Positions 46,201-53,977 of a DNA stretch of 64,000 bases are shown in pieces (position 1 is the first letter of the stretch; each line of letters opens with the position of its first letter). Location of the stretch: the NCBI GenBank assembly GCA_002343075.1, contig DDRH01000044.1, positions 35,460-99,459 on the forward strand, read 5' to 3'. The stretch is from Phycisphaerales bacterium UBA2421 (GTDB lineage: Bacteria > Planctomycetota > Phycisphaerae > Tepidisphaerales > Tepidisphaeraceae). The translations under genes were made by a program, and so were the position numbers. The notes under the pieces are model-generated. The model was given only the letters and a program-made list of their open reading frames with translations, did no database searches and was not told the DNA's origin.

Positions 46201-46859
46201 CAACAAGTTCCAACCCCGCCGACGGAACCGACACGTTCTCATCTTTTGAATCACTGCGCGGGTCGAGTGTCGGCAACGACTCGCTCACCGGCAACGCCGC
46301 CGCCAACACCCTCCTCGGCGGCGGCGGTAATGACACCCTCGCCGGCGGCGGAGGGAATGACTCGCTCAGCGGCGACGCTGGCACCAGCGACACCGCTGTC
46401 TTCACCGGAAACTGGGCGCAGTACACCATCACACTCTCGGGCGCAAACTACACCCTCGTCGATACCCGCGCCGGATCGCCCGATGGCACCGATACCGTCC
46501 ACAACACCACCGAATTTTTCCAGTTTGCCAACGGCACCATCCCGGCGAGCCAACTGCTGAATGTCGCGCCGACCATCACCGGCATTTCCAACAACTCGGT
46601 TCAAGAGCAAAGCGCCAACGGCACGCCTGTTGGCACAGTCACATCGTCCGATGGCAACTCACTCGACACGCGCTCATTCTCTCTCATCGACAACGCTGGC
46701 GGGAGGTTTCAAATCAACACGACTTCCGGGCTTGTTTCCGTGCTCGATGGCTCAATGCTATTGATCGCAAACCAGCCGACCCACGAGATTACGGTCAGGG
46801 TCACCGATGCAAAGGGATTAACGGGCGATATGGTCATCCTGATCACGCTCACTGCGTGA
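43293..46859 (+). CDS. Large RTX/cadherin-like surface protein with LEPR-XLL motif
   Basis: 1188 residues. The LEPR-type motif SLERRSLLAA is at 48-57. A first RTX array lies near 105-290 (GDDSIDGGAGDDLVFAADGN). Cadherin-like domains follow near 410-515 and 515-715 (NALDELTFTLLDNAGGRFAI, DFETAAEHAITVAVTDA, IQVQDVNEPP, NGTLVGTVSGQDPDGGD). A second RTX array lies near 715-1050 (GNDSLAGAQGTDSIDGGAGN). A final cadherin-like part ends the protein (SVLDGSMLLIANQPTHEITV). Both domain types bind calcium and suggest a long, Ca-stiffened adhesin or matrix fibre. No enzymatic motif. Repeats explain the strong internal similarity and are not CRISPR-like. The start is uncertain, as GGAG is only 2 bases from the ATG. 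Confidence 0.9.
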   Translation: MSGRSRAVTNSGRFPAPVLRAARLRKLTQLTRATHPVTRPILQPFIESLERRSLLAAFTLEGTTLTVITDDAPQIIRVRRDGGTIRALASGRTRVFDSVLVRDIRIQTGAGNDQIRIAVGLPAVISTGAGNDSVLAVTRGAKRVDAGDGDDTIRTGSGDDSIDGGAGDDLVFAADGNDTLHGGDGRDELRGEAGDDYIAGNAQPDRLLGGEGNDTIVGHGGSDVIDTGPGNDSALGGTGNDKLFATEGNDTLRGGAGDDILYSGPGADRLAGQSGNDQLSYFYASGGLNVVDGAPTGPWADADIFDGIEAIETSPAPATLSGTTGNDTLSGNSGDDEFVAGPGDDFLHGGDGFDTATFTGRWRDYAISAIDADTFLFSDERVGSPDGNDTVRQVESFTFDDGNLLADQLLNVPPALALDSGGSVPELAANGTAVAIFAATDNNALDELTFTLLDNAGGRFAINSITGELSVANTTLIDFETAAEHAITVAVTDARAATTELAATIQVQDVNEPPAVMLTQLVSSLDEDQDTSAPIAIADIVITDDALGSPTLSLTGDDAILFEIDGSQLMLRPGAALDFESNPSLAVAVRVNDPSITNNPDDAPITLSINDVNEMPTGATLSPDSVNENAANGTLVGTVSGQDPDGGDSLTYLLADDAGGRFAVNSAGLLTVADGALLDFESAETHAIVVSVTDAGGLSADFTLTVNLNDLPGVVYNGTSGADTFTGGLEPDTILGNGGNDSLAGAQGTDSIDGGAGNDTVSGDSGNDTLIGGTGTDWVFFVSSPAGVVVNLATGTATGDGNDSLATFENVRGSGFGDTLIGSTAANYLDGMDGDDSLDGGSGNDSLRGGAGSDTLNGGAGTDIAYYDNDTAGVSVSLATGTAIQASGTDTLIAIESVVLSSFNDTLVGSTAANTITDGAGDDSIDGGAGNDIIFLSAGNDTAIGGAGTDRVDFLNSVGNITASLATGVATSSNPADGTDTFSSFESLRGSSVGNDSLTGNAAANTLLGGGGNDTLAGGGGNDSLSGDAGTSDTAVFTGNWAQYTITLSGANYTLVDTRAGSPDGTDTVHNTTEFFQFANGTIPASQLLNVAPTITGISNNSVQEQSANGTPVGTVTSSDGNSLDTRSFSLIDNAGGRFQINTTSGLVSVLDGSMLLIANQPTHEITVRVTDAKGLTGDMVILITLTA

Positions 46860-46868
46860 GGACAACCG

Positions 46869-46906
46869 CCGCATGCATTGCGGAGTCGCGAGCGCCCCTC
46901 GGGCGC
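46869..46906. terminator. Tandem hairpins between two convergent RTX genes
   Basis: CCGCA/TGCGG (46869-46873, 46879-46883) and GCGCCC/GGGCGC (46892-46897, 46901-46906) form two small stems. They lie in the 77 bases between the convergent stops at 46859 and 46937. Possible bidirectional terminator. Confidence 0.4.
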
Positions 46907-46936
46907 GCCGTGGCCGGGCGGCGCGCCCGCCGGGGT

Positions 46937-47719
46937 TTAGCGGATGCTCATTTCTCCGAAGAGTCCGGCGCGTCCACCCGAGGCCAAAACGCCCCTGGCA
47001 TCGGGCCTCTCGCGGGTCCCCTCGTCATCCCCGGCTTGCCGCCCGTTTGAGCCAAATCGCCCCATTCCGACGCGCCCTCCAGCACAGTTTTCGACATCGG
47101 GTACCGGTGTGTCCTGCGACACGTCGTCGTCGCCAGTGCCTGCGTCGATGCTGTCTTTGCCGTCACCGCCGACGATCAGATCGTCTCCGTCGAGCGCGGT
47201 AATGGTGTCAGCACCGTCGCCACCAAACACTTCATTATCGCCAGCACCGGCATTCAGCACATCATCGCCGTCGCCGCCATTCACTTGGTCATCGCCCGCG
47301 CCGGCATTGATGGTGTCATTGCCATTCCCCCCGCGGAGTGTGTCGGACTTAGCCGATCCTGTGATGAGATCGTTTCCCTCACCGCCGTTGATTGCCGAGC
47401 GCTTGCTGCCGGCCGAGAGAATATCGTCCCCGTCGTTGCCGTTGATCTGCACACGCACTTTCACACTGTTTGCGACGGAGATGGTGTCGGCCTCGTCACC
47501 CCCGCTGATGCGCAACCTTCGGACAGATGCGGCATCAAACGATTGCGTTGTGCCGTTCAGCGTGACGTCATACATGGCCGTTGCGTCGTTGTACGCGACG
47601 TAGATCGTATTGGCTGATTCAGCCTCGCCGACCACCTTAAGCATTCCATTGCTGGTGACCGAAACGGAAAGGAGCCGCCGAGTCTCCAGCGACTCGAACA
47701 CTTGGCTTGATTGTGCCAC
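46937..47719 (-). CDS. RTX-type repeat protein with LEPR-XLL motif (GTG start)
   Basis: 260 residues from a GTG at 47719. I chose it because GGAGGT lies 5 bases before it on the minus strand; the frame upstream from 47821 has no site and no family character. The LEPR-type motif is SLETRRLLSV (10-19). A short beta domain (VTSNGMLKVVGEAESANTIY, VTLNGTTQSFDAASVRRLRI) precedes RTX repeats from about residue 95 (NGNDGDDILSAGSKRSAING, GGNGNDTINAGAGDDQVNGG). The last ~50 residues lack repeats and are Gly/Arg-rich (GRFGSNGRQAGDDEGTRERP). Same domain plan as the proteins at 31808 and 49406. Likely surface-exposed and Ca-binding; function unknown. Confidence 0.85.
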   Translation of the reverse strand: MAQSSQVFESLETRRLLSVSVTSNGMLKVVGEAESANTIYVAYNDATAMYDVTLNGTTQSFDAASVRRLRISGGDEADTISVANSVKVRVQINGNDGDDILSAGSKRSAINGGEGNDLITGSAKSDTLRGGNGNDTINAGAGDDQVNGGDGDDVLNAGAGDNEVFGGDGADTITALDGDDLIVGGDGKDSIDAGTGDDDVSQDTPVPDVENCAGGRVGMGRFGSNGRQAGDDEGTRERPDARGVLASGGRAGLFGEMSIR

Positions 47720-47916
47720 AAAGCACCTCCGAAAATCAGGGCGCCCGCTCGACCACAGACCAACGCTGGCCACGGGGGATTCGAGCCGGCCATGCAGCAA
47801 GAGTTCTCGGTGCCACCCCAAAAATTCTGGCGCGGGTAGAAAAAATGATGCGTAAAAACCCGCACCCGCTGGGACGGTATTGGGACTTGTCGGCGCCTCC
47901 CGGCACCGCGAGGGAG

Positions 47917-49227
47917 CTACGCCTTCACAATGTGCCCGCGGTTGCCGGTGACGTTTACGAGCGCGTTTCGCGTGTCGACCACCAGCCTGGAGTGGTCGGC
48001 GACCATCTGCCAGTCGTAGCTGCTGTGGTTGGTGCTGATCAGTACGCAGTCGTACGACTCCAAAGCCTTTGCAGACAAGGAGATGCTTTCCATCTGCAGA
48101 TTGTGGTGCCGCATTTTGTGGGTCCGGGGGACGAACGGGTCGTGATAATCGACCTTCGCACCCAAATGCTCGAGCTTCTCAATGAGTTCAAAGCTCGGAC
48201 TCTCGCGCACATCGTCCACGTCCGGCTTATAGGCCAGACCCAGGACGAGAATCTTGGAGCCTTTTACCGCCTTGCCGTGGTTATTGAGCGCGAGGAGTGT
48301 TTTCTGCACGACGAACTCGGGCATCTGCACGTTGATTTCGCCAGCCAGTTCGATGAAGCGTGTCGGCAAGTTCACTTCGCGCGCTTTCCATGTGAGGTAG
48401 AACGGATCGATCGGGATGCAGTGCCCGCCGAGACCGGGGCCGGGGTAGAACGCCTGGAAGCCGAATGGTTTGGTCTTGGCGGCTTCGACCACCTCCCAAA
48501 CGTCAATCCCCATCGCATCGAGCACCATTTTCATCTCGTTCACGAGCGCGATGTTCACGGCGCGATAAATGTTCTCCAGCAGCTTCGCCGCCTCGGCCAC
48601 CTCCGCGGTGCTGACGGGGATGACCTGCGCGATCGCTTTCTTGTAGAGTGCCGTGGCCAGTTCGCCGCTGACCGGATCGATCCCGCCGACGAGTTTGGGA
48701 ATGCTCTGCGTGCTATGGCTCTTGTTGCCCGGGTCTTCTCGTTCCGGAGAATAGGCGAGGTAAAAATCCTCCCCGCACTTCAAGCCCCGAGCCTCAAACC
48801 GGGGCAACATGATCTCCCGCGTGGTCCGCGGATAGGTCGACGATTCGAGAACGATCAACTGCCCGTTGCGCAGCGTCCTGGCGATGTCGTCTGCGGAGTG
48901 TTCTATGAAGGACAAATCTGGCTCGCGGTGATGCCCGAGTGGCGTTGGCACGCAGCTGATAATCACATCCGCCTCACCCAGCCGCGACATGTCGTCGGTG
49001 GCGTCGAACTTGCCGCCCTTCTTCATGTCGCTAACTAGAGTCTTGCCAAGATGTTGCAGGTAATTTTCCCCACGGTGCAGGGCGTCGATTTTCTTCGGGT
49101 CCACGTCAAACCCAATCACCGGAAACCCCGCCCGCGCAAACGCCGCCATCAATGGCAGCCCCACATAGCCCAGACCGATTATCCCAACCACTGCCGAGCC
49201 GTTCGATATCTTTTGTTGTAAGTTCAT
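47917..49227 (-). CDS. UDP-N-acetyl-hexosamine dehydrogenase (WbpA/TviB-like nucleotide-sugar dehydrogenase)
   Basis: 436 residues. The NAD-binding start is GIIGLGYVGLPLMAAFARAG and FPVIGFDVDPKKIDALHRGE. VIISCVPTPLGHHREPDLSF follows, and the catalytic Cys is in PGLGGHCIPIDPFYLTWKA. SKILVLGLAYKPDVDDVRES marks the third domain. It oxidises the 6-hydroxyl of UDP-GlcNAc- or UDP-ManNAc-type sugars to the uronate, for polysaccharide synthesis; which epimer cannot be told. No other polysaccharide gene is adjacent; RTX genes flank it on both sides. Length normal. Confidence 0.9.
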   Translation of the reverse strand: MNLQQKISNGSAVVGIIGLGYVGLPLMAAFARAGFPVIGFDVDPKKIDALHRGENYLQHLGKTLVSDMKKGGKFDATDDMSRLGEADVIISCVPTPLGHHREPDLSFIEHSADDIARTLRNGQLIVLESSTYPRTTREIMLPRFEARGLKCGEDFYLAYSPEREDPGNKSHSTQSIPKLVGGIDPVSGELATALYKKAIAQVIPVSTAEVAEAAKLLENIYRAVNIALVNEMKMVLDAMGIDVWEVVEAAKTKPFGFQAFYPGPGLGGHCIPIDPFYLTWKAREVNLPTRFIELAGEINVQMPEFVVQKTLLALNNHGKAVKGSKILVLGLAYKPDVDDVRESPSFELIEKLEHLGAKVDYHDPFVPRTHKMRHHNLQMESISLSAKALESYDCVLISTNHSSYDWQMVADHSRLVVDTRNALVNVTGNRGHIVKA

Positions 49228-49405
49228 GTGTGTCTTTGGCTTCTCTAATCTATAGCAAAGCAGGAGAGATTACCGCGCCGGCGGGCGGGTGTCATATCGC
49301 GGCTTGACTGCGATGGAAAGCCGAAAACCCGTTACAGAAAGCTGCGTTTGACGAAATGCGGATCACGGCATAGTGTGAAATAGTTCTCATTCACCCTCGG
49401 CGACG

Positions 49406-50053
49406 TTGCAGCCTATGAACAAGCCATCAACACCTCGTACTTTCATCACCGAACCCCTCGAATCGCGCCAGATGCTCCACGCCAGCGGCGAACCTTTTGT
49501 GTCGCTGACCAGCAGGGGAACGTTGATCCTGATCAGCGTGGCGACCGACAACACTTTTGTGGTCTTCCCCAACGGCAATAATGTGCAGGTGCTGCACGAC
49601 GGGGTGACTCAAGACTTTCCGGCAGCCAGTGTCGCACGCATTTTCTTCGCCGGGCAGGCCGGGGCCGATTTTGTGCAGATCAACGTACCCATCCGCTCAG
49701 AACTGCACGGCGGCGATGGTAACGACACCCTGCTCGGTGGCAGCAGGCAGGATCTGATTTTTGGCGGCACCGGTGCCGACTTCCTCTCCGGCGGGAGCCA
49801 GAACGACACCATCGACGGCGGCGGGGGTAAGGATCGCATCTACGGCAAAGGGGGCGACGACAGCCTCATCGGCGGAAGTGGTAATGACCGAATCCACGGC
49901 GGGCTGGGCAACGATTTTATCAACGGCGGCAGAGACAACGACACCCTCACCGGGGCCGACGGCAATGACAGCTTCTTCGGCGGAACCGGAGCCGACACCG
50001 TCGTCGACTTCAACAGCGCCTCTGATATTGTGGATGGCGTGGAGACGCTTTAG
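49406..50053 (+). CDS. RTX-type repeat protein with LEPR-XLL motif
   Basis: 215 residues from 49406; the Met at 49415 (MNKPSTPRTFITEPLESRQM) is an equally good start. The LEPR-type motif is PLESRQMLHAS, with Met for the first Leu. A beta domain (TLILISVATDNTFVVFPNGN, VLHDGVTQDFPAASVARIFF) precedes about nine G-G-x-G-x-D repeats from residue ~100 (LHGGDGNDTLLGGSRQDLIF, GGGGKDRIYGKGGDDSLIGG). It ends with DFNSASDIVDGVETL, a common RTX terminus. It is the shortest of four such proteins here. Divergent from the nucleotide-sugar dehydrogenase. Confidence 0.85.
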   Translation: MQPMNKPSTPRTFITEPLESRQMLHASGEPFVSLTSRGTLILISVATDNTFVVFPNGNNVQVLHDGVTQDFPAASVARIFFAGQAGADFVQINVPIRSELHGGDGNDTLLGGSRQDLIFGGTGADFLSGGSQNDTIDGGGGKDRIYGKGGDDSLIGGSGNDRIHGGLGNDFINGGRDNDTLTGADGNDSFFGGTGADTVVDFNSASDIVDGVETL

Positions 50054-50256
50054 CGGCCCGGTGCGAAACAAGACTGGCGCGAAGTTCGGCATCCGCGACC
50101 GGCGTATCGAGGGTGCGGCACTGGACGTTGCAATTAATCAGTTTCTGTCGCCGCTTCGCGGCTATGAGTTTTGCTGTCCGGATTCCCGCACCTTCTGGAA
50201 CAATGCGACGGCACTCGTATTCGCAGCAACGACATCACCCGGTGGGGATCGCAGGA

Positions 50257-52143
50257 TTAACTCGGCTCATACGGTGCCGGAGCGGTCTTGATCGTCACCT
50301 CTGCTGTCGCGGGATTCGCTTTGAGGTGTGCCAGAATCGCCGCACGGCCAAGCCTCCGCAGAAACGCGCCCAAATCACTGTCACCTTCGGTCCGGTCGCG
50401 CTTAAACAGGTCAAACAGCGCCGCCGTCACCGTGGCGACCTTGGCGCGCGGCACCTGTCGCAGGTAAAGCGCACCGTCGATGTTCATGGGTACGCCCTGA
50501 TGCCGACCATCTTCGCTCCCGCCTACTTTCAGCATGTACATGTCCGGCCCCTGCCCGACCCAGCCGACGCTCTTGGTGGCCGGGCGGAAGCACTGGCGTT
50601 CGCAACCGGTGATGCCGATGCTCTCGGCGAGGTCGCCGTAGCCCATGTCTTCCAACTCATCGAGCAATTCGGGGATAAATCGCTCGCTCTCAGTATAGCT
50701 AAGCCGGCATGTCGGCAGGCCGACGCATGCGCCGCTTAGCAGGCGGAGCTTCGAGTACGGCCTGCCCCGTCGCTCGCCATAGCCAAACTTTCGCGCCGCG
50801 GCATCAATGTCATCGCGCGCCGCTGGATCGATGTTCACAAACAGCAGATCTTGATTGGCGGTGATCATCGCTTCGACGTCGAACCGGTCCATGATCGCCC
50901 GCGCCATCGACTTTGACCGATCTTCCCCACGGTCGATCAGCCGGCCCGACTCAATAAACAACCCGAGCGCGCCCTTTCCATTGGGCAGCGTTTCCCAGCC
51001 GTGATGCATTTTTCGAGCACCAACATCGAGCGTCACATCCGGCGCATCAAATGTCGCGCCCGCAGCTCGCACCTGTTCCTGATACCACTCGATTCCCTGT
51101 GCATTCACGACATACTTCAGCCTTGCCCAATGACGATTCTTTCGATCGCCCCATTCCTGATGCACCTTCACGACCGCATCCATCCCCCGCTGCAGTTCGC
51201 CGGGCGTAAAGATGCCCAGCGGCTTGCCGAGCGCGCAGAACGACGCCTTGCCGTTTTTCTCCCCCTGCCCCCCGCCGACGTAAATTTGCCAGGCGACGGT
51301 TCGGCCATCTTCGATGATCGGCGCGGCCCCCATGTCGTTGGTGCGCATCTCGACGCAGTTATCCCGCTCAAGCTCGCCCGAGATCGGATTACGATGCACC
51401 GTCGAGAAGCCTATCTTGAATTTACGGTTGAGTAGATTGGGGGCGTAGGCAAATCGTTCGCCCGATGCTTCCTGCTCGGCGCGCGAAAGCGACGTGTCTA
51501 TCTCAAAGACCTGAATGTGCGGGGCCGGGTCGAGCTGAAAATAGCGGGCCGTTTCGACGGCGATTTCATACGCGTTGCAGACATCGCTAAACTTGCTCAG
51601 CGGGCACGCCATGACGTTTCGCGTGTTATCACCACAGCCATTGAGCGTATAAAAGCCGGTGCTGGCGATGGTGCGCACAACATCGACGAGCTGCGACTTC
51701 CTGATCCAATGAAACTGGATGTTCTGGCGTGTGGTCAGCCGAATGGATGGCCAGCCGTCATCATCCGCGGTGACGCGCGTGGCGAGATCGTCGATGATCT
51801 GCCATTGCCGCCGATTGAACGCACCGCCGCCGGGCACGGTGATGCGGATCATGTACATCCAGTCCTTCTCTTTACCTGTCTTGGCGCGATTGTATTCGAG
51901 GTAGATGCCGTGGCTCTTGGCGAGTTGCTCGGTGTCGTTTTTCACATCGCCAGAGGAATGATCGCGAAAATCATCATACAGACGACCGCGTAAACCTTGC
52001 GTGAGCTTAATCTTCTCATTTTCGTTGACCTGATCGAGCGGGGTCCGCAGCAGCGGCTGCGGCACACCACGATTGGGCTTCGCCGCGCCATCGACGGAGC
52101 CGCTCGGCGGCGGGGGAGGGTCTGTCGGGGAGTTGGAGGACAT
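50257..52143 (-). CDS. Sulfite/nitrite reductase, siroheme-[4Fe-4S] (assimilatory)
   Basis: 628 residues, CysI/ferredoxin-dependent sulfite reductase family. Two ferredoxin-like/siroheme repeats are seen: RQWQIIDDLATRVTADDDGW with SIRLTTRQNIQFHWI, and the second half. The cluster cysteines are in SGACVGLPTCRLSYTESERF (C-x5-C) and GITGCERQCFRPATKSVGWV (C-x3-C), bridging the siroheme to the [4Fe-4S]. LNGCGDNTRNVMACPLSKF is conserved for substrate and siroheme contact. It probably reduces sulfite to sulfide for cysteine synthesis, because cysH lies 117 bases upstream on the same strand; nitrite is the alternative. The first 40 residues are a Pro/Ser-rich extension. Confidence 0.9.
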   Translation of the reverse strand: MSSNSPTDPPPPPSGSVDGAAKPNRGVPQPLLRTPLDQVNENEKIKLTQGLRGRLYDDFRDHSSGDVKNDTEQLAKSHGIYLEYNRAKTGKEKDWMYMIRITVPGGGAFNRRQWQIIDDLATRVTADDDGWPSIRLTTRQNIQFHWIRKSQLVDVVRTIASTGFYTLNGCGDNTRNVMACPLSKFSDVCNAYEIAVETARYFQLDPAPHIQVFEIDTSLSRAEQEASGERFAYAPNLLNRKFKIGFSTVHRNPISGELERDNCVEMRTNDMGAAPIIEDGRTVAWQIYVGGGQGEKNGKASFCALGKPLGIFTPGELQRGMDAVVKVHQEWGDRKNRHWARLKYVVNAQGIEWYQEQVRAAGATFDAPDVTLDVGARKMHHGWETLPNGKGALGLFIESGRLIDRGEDRSKSMARAIMDRFDVEAMITANQDLLFVNIDPAARDDIDAAARKFGYGERRGRPYSKLRLLSGACVGLPTCRLSYTESERFIPELLDELEDMGYGDLAESIGITGCERQCFRPATKSVGWVGQGPDMYMLKVGGSEDGRHQGVPMNIDGALYLRQVPRAKVATVTAALFDLFKRDRTEGDSDLGAFLRRLGRAAILAHLKANPATAEVTIKTAPAPYEPS

Positions 52144-52260
52144 CGTATCGTCTTGCGTTGTTCGCGTGCCGCCACGGCTTGGCGATGGTAGACCGCGTCG
52201 GTCGCCGCGCGGCCTCCAGCGGCCGCAATCCTGGGAAACTCCGGGCGCGTACTTAAACCA

Positions 52261-52974
52261 CTAAATGTGCAGCCCGCACTCCGTTTTTGTAAAGCCGGCC
52301 CATCTGCCCGAGCGATCGTCACTGCTCAGCGTCCGCTTGGTGCAAGTCTTGCAACCAAGACTTTTGTAGCCATCCGCCAGCAGAGGGTTGTACGGAAGCA
52401 CATGCTTGTGAACGTATAGCCAAACGTCATCGCTTGTCCAACCGGCCAGCGGGCTCATTTTGGCGAGATTGTGCTTTGCACTCCACGCAAGCACCGGCGT
52501 TGCGCCGCGCGCTGCGGTCTGGTCGCGGCGGATGGCGGTCATCCAACCTCGATAGCCCTTCAGCGCCTCAGCCAGCGGCTCGACCTTGCGCATCTGGCAG
52601 CACCGGTCCGGCTCACGCTCCCACAGCCTCTCACCAAACGCCGCCGCCTGTTCCGCCAACGTCTGGCGGGGGCGAATGCGCTGCACGGAGATGCCATAAA
52701 AACGCTCAACCTCCTCGACTGTGCGATAGGTTTCATCAAAAAGCGCGCCGGTATCGATGAGCAGCACCGGAGTGTGTGGGGCGTGTTTGAGGGTGAGGTC
52801 GAGCAGCACCATCCCCGCCGCCCCGCCGAAGGAGACGGTGAGTGCGAGTCGGTCGCCAAAGAGTGCTCCCGCGCGGCGCACGACCTCTTCTGCCGGCAAA
52901 TCTTCCCAATTCAGCGCGTGGGCAGCGACCCACCTCGAATCTGTCGTAACTTCTTTTTCTGCAGCTACTTGCAT
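52261..52974 (-). CDS. cysH: Adenylyl-sulfate (APS) reductase, assimilatory, CysH family
   Basis: 237 residues from the Met at 52974 (MQVAAEKEVTTDSRWVAAHA); AAAGGTG lies 9 bases upstream on the minus strand. SFGGAAGMVLLDLTLKHAP is the PP-loop-like nucleotide site. CCQMRKVEPLAEALKGY and SLGCKTCTKRT give the CC...CxxC set that ligates a [4Fe-4S] cluster, so this is the APS-using type rather than the PAPS type. KTECGLHI at the end holds the catalytic Cys. It makes sulfite for the reductase gene downstream. An in-frame extension to 53109 would overlap the divergent gene and is not used. Confidence 0.9.
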   Translation of the reverse strand: MQVAAEKEVTTDSRWVAAHALNWEDLPAEEVVRRAGALFGDRLALTVSFGGAAGMVLLDLTLKHAPHTPVLLIDTGALFDETYRTVEEVERFYGISVQRIRPRQTLAEQAAAFGERLWEREPDRCCQMRKVEPLAEALKGYRGWMTAIRRDQTAARGATPVLAWSAKHNLAKMSPLAGWTSDDVWLYVHKHVLPYNPLLADGYKSLGCKTCTKRTLSSDDRSGRWAGFTKTECGLHI

Positions 52975-52997
52975 ACCGATACACCTTTCGGCCCACA

Positions 52998-53042
52998 AGT
53001 ATCTTAGAGGCACCCAGCCGAATGTCAAATTGTCATATGTCA
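52998..53042 (-). promoter_or_regulatory. Candidate cysH promoter with TGTCA direct repeats
   Basis: On the minus strand TTGACA (53028-53023) and GATACT (53003-52998) are 19 bases apart. Three TGTCA copies (plus strand 53023, 53031, 53038) overlap the -35 at 8- and 7-base spacing and may be regulator half-sites. The spacing is long for a sigma-70 promoter, so this is tentative. Confidence 0.35.
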
Positions 53043-53102
53043 TTATAGTATAATTCAATCGAAATGCCGTGTTAGACGGTTGCGTGTTAGAGTTGTTGCA
53101 TC

Positions 53103-53960
53103 GTGACAAAGATCCCTCCCCCGCCGAGGCCTATCCGCGCGACGCACCCGATGCCGGGGTTTTTCAAGGCCCTCGGCAGGCTCCTCCTGATCTGCCTCAC
53201 CGCAGCGACGGGAATTCTCTGGCTCGGGCTGATACACGAAGGATTTCTGCGCACCGTCGGCACCCTTGTGCAGGCCCGGCTGATTTCCATTCATGAAGTG
53301 CAGGATTCCGACGGCGGATACTCGCATTACGCGAAGTACCGCTATGCACTCCGCGGCATTGAACAGAACGCGCAATCGTCGATTTCATACACAGCCTGGC
53401 ACCGGCTGAGGGAGGAGCTTTTCAAACTCGGTGGAAAGCACGGAGACACATCGTTTTTTGCGCCAATTCCCAGCCCGGAGTCCGGCGCTGGCGACGCAGA
53501 TGCGTTCGGTCAAGCGCCTGAGAGCCCGCCGACGATTGACGTCCGCGCCTACACAATTGGCCCGGTGCGATACAGCCGGGTCGTGGAACACGAATGGGCG
53601 ATGCTGTACCTGCTCATTCCCGCAATTTTCGCGCCCCTGTTGGCCTGCCTGACCGCGGTGACTTATCTGGCGACTGTCGTGCGGCCGAGGCGGCAACGAT
53701 GGCTATATACTCACGGCACCGCAGTCACCGGCATGATCACAAACACCCGGCGGATGCGGGTGAAGCACAGTGAACTGCTCTATGCTGATTTCAATTTCGC
53801 CCCGAACAGTCAGCGGTCGCTGTTACAGGGCACGACGATGCTCGCCGGCGAGAAGGAACTTGCATCCGCGGTGGTCGGCAAGGCTGTGATCGTGCTCTAC
53901 GACCCGGCAAAGCCACGGCATTGCACGGTCTACGAGTACGGCGGATATGCCTGGGCGTAG
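53103..53960 (+). CDS. Membrane protein, DUF3592-like
   Basis: 285 residues, starting at a GTG. One membrane helix lies near 25-50 (LLLICLTAATGILWLGLIHE) and a second pair near 165-195 (WAMLYLLIPAIFAPLLACLT). An extracytoplasmic stretch between them contains YAKYRYALRGIEQNAQSSIS. The C-terminal part THGTAVTGMITNTRRMRVKH then GKAVIVLYDPAKPRHCTVYE fits the DUF3592 pattern, in which a V-x-V-x-Y-D-P motif ends the domain. Function unknown. Its start is 128 bases from the divergent cysH start, with which it shares an AT-rich promoter region. It converges on the REC-GGDEF-EAL gene with 17 bases between stops. Confidence 0.7.
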   Translation: MTKIPPPPRPIRATHPMPGFFKALGRLLLICLTAATGILWLGLIHEGFLRTVGTLVQARLISIHEVQDSDGGYSHYAKYRYALRGIEQNAQSSISYTAWHRLREELFKLGGKHGDTSFFAPIPSPESGAGDADAFGQAPESPPTIDVRAYTIGPVRYSRVVEHEWAMLYLLIPAIFAPLLACLTAVTYLATVVRPRRQRWLYTHGTAVTGMITNTRRMRVKHSELLYADFNFAPNSQRSLLQGTTMLAGEKELASAVVGKAVIVLYDPAKPRHCTVYEYGGYAWA

Positions 53961-53977
53961 CAGGCAGATATCCCAAG

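Noticed and set aside
43700..46600. Regular repeats that might be read as a CRISPR array
   Set aside because: They are in-frame coding repeats of the RTX G-G-x-G-x-D-x-L type with varied bases. Units have no fixed repeat/spacer structure.
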